Positions 5,952-8,802 of a stretch of 8,802 bases of DNA are shown one piece after another. The DNA is taken from assembly GCA_964613075.1 (NCBI GenBank), contig CAZTFV010000048.1:1-8802 (forward strand), read 5' to 3'. The first letter of the stretch is position 1. Every line of letters starts with the position of its first letter. The notes under the pieces are model-generated. The model saw only the letters and a program-made list of their open reading frames with translations, had not been told where the DNA came from and ran no database searches. This stretch comes from CAYWEP01 sp964613075. Its GTDB lineage: Bacteria; Patescibacteriota; Microgenomatia; Levybacterales; UBA12049. Made by a program: the position numbers and the translations under genes.

Positions 5952-6311
5952 ATGATTGCGACCATGAATAAAAAATTCCTGCAACAACTCGTTTTGGCAA
6001 GTTATACAAAGGATGGTCTGGACGCCGCCAAGGCGCATAAAATTGCCTCTTTCTTGCGTCGAGGTGAATTAAAGCAATATATTCGCACCCTCAAAATGAA
6101 CGAACAAAGAAACAGTATAGTTGTTACGACAGCGCGTCCAATGCCTAAAAATGATGAGGAAGCGTTTAAAAAAGTCTATCCGGATAAAAAAATTCTGACC
6201 CACACTGACCCTTCCCTGCTCCTGGGTCTTCGGATTCAGGACAATGACATAATTTACGAGATGAATCTTAAAGATACGCTCGACAACATGAGTGAGTATA
6301 TTGAAGAATAG
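5952..6311 (+). CDS. atpH: F-type ATP synthase subunit delta, short form
   Basis: This 119-residue protein is about 60 residues shorter than the usual delta (about 175-180). The C-terminal domain is recognisable. IVVTTARP (residues 56-63) corresponds to the conserved 'v.taa.l' strand. The segment from THTDPSLLLGLRI through QDNDIIYEMNLKDTLDNM (about 83-113) corresponds to the conserved segment 'DpsliGGv.i..gd.viDgSvr.rL..l'. The N-terminal six-helix domain, which binds the alpha N-terminus, is reduced to roughly 50 residues. Delta joins the b stalk to the top of F1. Its place between atpF and atpA confirms the identity, since sequence alone is weak. ATG 5952 has a GGAG 5 bases upstream; ATG 5964 is the alternative. 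The stop is one base from the atpA ATG (TAG-T-ATG). Because downstream and upstream genes are intact, I read it as a lineage-type short delta rather than a broken gene. Confidence 0.87.
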   Translation: MIATMNKKFLQQLVLASYTKDGLDAAKAHKIASFLRRGELKQYIRTLKMNEQRNSIVVTTARPMPKNDEEAFKKVYPDKKILTHTDPSLLLGLRIQDNDIIYEMNLKDTLDNMSEYIEE

Positions 6312-6312
6312 T

Positions 6313-7833
6313 ATGATAGAGAGTAATGATATTATAAAGCAACTTGAAAGCAAGCTTCATACCTATCCAGGAGATACGAAGCAACACAACGTAGGAACTG
6401 TTGAGGAGTTTCATGATGGCGTCACAAGAATCGCAGGTCTATCTCAGGCGATGATGGGAGAACTGATAGATTTTTCCAATGGTTCAACCGGTGTTGTTTT
6501 GAATCTAGACGAAGACTTTGTTTCAATTATTCTCCTTGACCGCGCAACATCACTTAAAGAAGGTGACAGCGCGAACACAACGGGTAGGTTACTTAGCATT
6601 ATTGTCAATGATGAAATATTAGGGAGAGTCATTAATCCACTTGGTATCCCACTTGATGGCAAGCCCCAAATCAAAAAAGGCAAAACCATGCCGCTTGAGC
6701 GAATCGCAGCGGGCGTTATCGAGCGTGAACCAGTTGACACCCCATTAAAAACTGGTATTAAAGCAATTGACGCAATGATCCCAATTGGTCGGGGACAAAG
6801 AGAGCTTATTATTGGCGATCGAGGATTAGGAAAAACAGCGATTGCGATTGACACGATTCTCAATCAAAAGTCCTTCGACGGTGAAAAGCGTGTTATCTGT
6901 ATTTATGTTGCCATCGGACAAAAACAAAGTACACTCGCCCAAATCATTGGCAAACTGAAAGAAGAAAATGCTATGGATTATTCCATCATCATTGCGGCAA
7001 ATGCCTCAGATCCTGCAACGCTTCAATACCTTGCGCCATACGCTGGATCGGCAGTTGCCGAATATTTCCTCGCAAAAGGTGAGGATGTACTCATCGTGTA
7101 TGACGATTTGACAAAACACGCGTGGGCATATCGACAGATCTCACTCGTTTTGGGAAGACCTGCGGGTCGTGAGGCATATCCAGGAGATATTTTCTACCTT
7201 CATTCTCGATTATTGGAACGCTCTGTAAAGCTCAATAAGAAAAATGGTGGCGGGTCAATTACAGCGCTCCCAATTATTGAAACCCAAGCTGGTGATATCT
7301 CAGCGTATATTCCAACTAATGTCATCTCTATAACCGATGGCCAGATCTTCGTTGAGGCAGATCTTTTCAATGCTGGTATTCGCCCGGCAATCAATGTCGG
7401 TATTTCGGTCTCTCGTGTCGGTACAGCAGCGCAGACAGGTAGCATGAAATCGGTTGCAGGAAAAATGAAGCTTGAGTTGGCGCAGTATCGGGAACTGGCA
7501 GCCTTTGCGCAATTCGGTTCCGATCTTGATGCGGCGACACAAAAGCAGCTTGAACGGGGAAAAAGGATCACTGAGCTTTTCAAGCAACCACAATACCGTC
7601 CCATGACAGAGCCACAGGAGGTGTTAAGTATCATCGCCGTCACTCGCGGCCACTTGGATGATATTCCGGTTGAGTCTGTTTCTCGCTTTGAGCAGGAGCT
7701 ACAAGAATATGCACAGAACAAAAAAAATGTAAAAGCCATGGGGATTCTTGCCAACGGCGAAAAACTTAAAGAAGAGCAACTCAAAGAAATCGACAAGATG
7801 ATTGAGGAATTTAAGAAAGGCTTTAGCGCATAG
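6313..7833 (+). CDS. atpA: F-type ATP synthase subunit alpha
   Basis: This 506-residue protein has the usual length for alpha, the non-catalytic nucleotide-binding subunit of F1. An N-terminal beta-barrel domain (about 25-90) carries VGTVEEFHDGVTRIAGL. The P-loop is GDRGLGKT (168-175), where the family normally has GDRQTGKT. The Walker B strand is VLIVYDDLTKHAWAYRQ, with D264. The arginine finger is R368 in SVSRVGTAAQTG (E. coli R373), which reaches into the catalytic site on beta. The conserved ALPIIETQAGDISAYIPTN segment (319-337) is present, followed by the helical C-terminal domain. ATG 6313 follows the atpH stop by one base. A GTG at 6292 would add seven residues and overlap atpH, but ATG gives the typical short N-terminus and is preferred. 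There is no clear Shine-Dalgarno, so coupling to atpH is likely. A palindromic spacer separates it from atpG. Confidence 0.97.
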   Translation: MIESNDIIKQLESKLHTYPGDTKQHNVGTVEEFHDGVTRIAGLSQAMMGELIDFSNGSTGVVLNLDEDFVSIILLDRATSLKEGDSANTTGRLLSIIVNDEILGRVINPLGIPLDGKPQIKKGKTMPLERIAAGVIEREPVDTPLKTGIKAIDAMIPIGRGQRELIIGDRGLGKTAIAIDTILNQKSFDGEKRVICIYVAIGQKQSTLAQIIGKLKEENAMDYSIIIAANASDPATLQYLAPYAGSAVAEYFLAKGEDVLIVYDDLTKHAWAYRQISLVLGRPAGREAYPGDIFYLHSRLLERSVKLNKKNGGGSITALPIIETQAGDISAYIPTNVISITDGQIFVEADLFNAGIRPAINVGISVSRVGTAAQTGSMKSVAGKMKLELAQYRELAAFAQFGSDLDAATQKQLERGKRITELFKQPQYRPMTEPQEVLSIIAVTRGHLDDIPVESVSRFEQELQEYAQNKKNVKAMGILANGEKLKEEQLKEIDKMIEEFKKGFSA

Positions 7834-7837
7834 ATAG

Positions 7838-7958
7838 TTGACGCTAGACTCTTGAGACTGGATGTTAGAATTTGAAGTTTAGATGGTAGAGATTAGAAAA
7901 TCTATCTTCAAACTTCCAACGTCAAAATCTAGCTTCCAGCGTCCAGCGTCTAATCTCA
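7838..7958. repeat. Imperfect long inverted repeat (atpA-atpG spacer)
   Basis: The left arm (about 7840-7890) begins GACGCTAGACTCTTGA and continues through TTGAAGTTTAGATGGTAGA. Its approximate reverse complement (about 7901-7950) reads from TCTATCTTCAAACTTCCAAC to AGCTTCCAGCGTC. By eye about two thirds of the positions pair, with several G-T type mismatches, around a loop GATTAGAAAA. The tail GTCCAGCGTCTAATCTCAA repeats the same words. The left arm is rich in TTAGA/TAGA and the right arm in TCTA/TCCA, resembling the element before atpE in design. No convincing coding frame, promoter pair or terminator was seen in the 133-base spacer, and no Shine-Dalgarno precedes atpG. Confidence 0.65.
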
Positions 7959-7966
7959 AATACATT

Positions 7967-8802
7967 ATGGCAACGTTACTCACATTACGAAGACGTATCA
8001 AGGCTGCGTCAAATGTCGCGAAAGCGACCCGCGCAATGCAGATGATTGCGGCTGCAAATTTGAGAAAGGCACAAGAAGCGGCGCTCTCATCACGACCCTA
8101 CGTGCAAAAATTGACCGTGCTGGCAAAAGATTTATCTGAGAAAGTAGAGGAGAAATCCACGCACCCGTACATTACTCCACCTGTAGAAAATAACAAAACG
8201 CTTATCATTGCTCTCTCTCCTGACAAAGGGCTCTGCGGAGGTTTGATCACAAATCTGCTAAGAGAATTCTTTTCTTATGCAAAGCAGAATCCCGATGCTT
8301 CATATATAGTCATGGGTAAGAAACTCGAGAATCAGGTTGTAAAGCTAAAAAACGAAGTGGTTGCGACATTTGTTTTTGGGACTACTCTTCCGAGATTTGA
8401 TGCTGTATTCCCTCTCGCAAAACTCCTAAATGACAACTATCTCACGGGAAATGTGAGTAGCGTTAGGGTACTATATACGGACTTTACGAGTGTTTTCTCG
8501 CAGAGGCCAAAAATCGTAACGCTTTTACCAATAGCGCTTGCCGAGACGAAAGAGGAGGAAGCAGAAGAACAGAAAACAGATCATTTTCAACTCTATGAAC
8601 CAGCAATACAAGATATACTACCGTCCCTCCTCAGTCACTATTTAGAAATGTCTCTTTACCAATTCCTCCTTGAGAGCTTCCTCTCAGAGCAAGCAGCTAG
8701 GATGTTTGCAATGCAAAACGCGACAAATAATGCTTTGGATATCATAGAAGGATTCAGGCTCGAGTATAATAAAACGCGGCAGGCAAAAATCACAAGCGAA
8801 TT
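7967..8802 (+). CDS. atpG: F-type ATP synthase subunit gamma, 3' end cut by the window
   Basis: The frame opens at ATG 7967 and runs without a stop to the right edge, giving 278 complete codons of a protein usually near 290 residues; only the last dozen or so residues should be missing. The N-terminal helix (MATLLTLRRRIKAASNVAKA, then TRAMQMIAAANLRKAQ) and the C-terminal helix (EQAARMFAMQNATNNALDII, then EGFRLEYNKTRQAKITSE) form the coiled-coil shaft in the family. The SPDKGLCGGLI segment matches the conserved S(D)rGLCGGlN motif of the central domain. Gamma turns inside alpha3beta3 and transmits torque from the c-ring. The start is well supported by the family N-terminus, but no Shine-Dalgarno is visible. 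A Glu-rich insert (KEEEAEEQK) lies in the middle of the protein. The next genes expected are atpD and atpC. Confidence 0.96.
   Translation, partial: MATLLTLRRRIKAASNVAKATRAMQMIAAANLRKAQEAALSSRPYVQKLTVLAKDLSEKVEEKSTHPYITPPVENNKTLIIALSPDKGLCGGLITNLLREFFSYAKQNPDASYIVMGKKLENQVVKLKNEVVATFVFGTTLPRFDAVFPLAKLLNDNYLTGNVSSVRVLYTDFTSVFSQRPKIVTLLPIALAETKEEEAEEQKTDHFQLYEPAIQDILPSLLSHYLEMSLYQFLLESFLSEQAARMFAMQNATNNALDIIEGFRLEYNKTRQAKITSE

Noticed and set aside
5793..6038. Open frame on the minus strand across the atpF-atpH spacer, with a translation containing NLDSRFRGNDEGR
   Set aside because: This peptide is the usual artefact of translating the CGTCATTCCCGCGAAAGCGGGAATC repeat; the frame overlaps both atpF and atpH and has no ribosome binding site.
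6292..6312. GTG start for atpA, adding seven residues
   Set aside because: It overlaps the atpH end, has no ribosome binding site, and the ATG at 6313 already gives a family-like N-terminus.
7200..7796. 198-codon open frame on the minus strand inside atpA
   Set aside because: It lies wholly within a strongly conserved gene, its translation is Ser/Cys-rich and resembles no family I know, and no start signal is seen. It is a shadow of the alpha coding frame.
7838..7866. Promoter for atpG starting at TTGACG 7838
   Set aside because: No acceptable -10 hexamer lies 16-18 bases downstream; the spaced sequence reads GATGTT.

Overview
The window reads entirely on the + strand and looks like a piece of a small bacterial genome of the Candidate Phyla Radiation (Patescibacteria), perhaps Microgenomates. 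This placement is an inference. It rests on a very short ATP synthase delta subunit, a DnaE that ends just after its OB fold, tight gene packing, and spacers filled with TCTAAT/ATTAGA-type palindromes and an ATTCCCGC-GAAA-GCGGGAAT hairpin. There is no rRNA or marker protein here to prove it.

Region 1 (1-4239) is an information-processing cluster. It holds the 3' end of gatB (tRNA-dependent amidotransferase), then after one spacer base a cytoplasmic protein with a divergent GGDEF domain (SGDEF signature), then dnaE (replicative DNA polymerase III alpha), which overlaps the GGDEF gene by 8 bases. The packing suggests co-transcription. The GGDEF gene is the odd member: it uses AGA/AGG for most of its arginines, unlike dnaE.

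Region 2 (4240-8802) is the F-type ATP synthase operon in the usual bacterial order atpB-atpE-atpF-atpH-atpA-atpG, with atpG running off the end. A near-consensus sigma70-type promoter (TTGACG-N18-TACAAT) lies in the 44-base gap after dnaE, so close to the atpB ATG that the mRNA is predicted to be leaderless. The c subunit carries the proton-type rather than the Na+-type ion site. Together the genes encode the membrane rotor and stator (a, c, b), the connecting delta, and the alpha and gamma parts of F1. Beta and epsilon would be expected just downstream.

Three of the spacers inside the atp operon (atpB/atpE, atpF/atpH, atpA/atpG) are occupied by unrelated-looking or distantly related palindromic elements. 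The first sits directly in front of atpE, contains a possible internal promoter, and is followed by the strongest Shine-Dalgarno sequence of the window. This fits the need for many c subunits per complex. No CRISPR array, transposase, tRNA or rRNA was found, and no gene-free stretch exceeds 135 bases.
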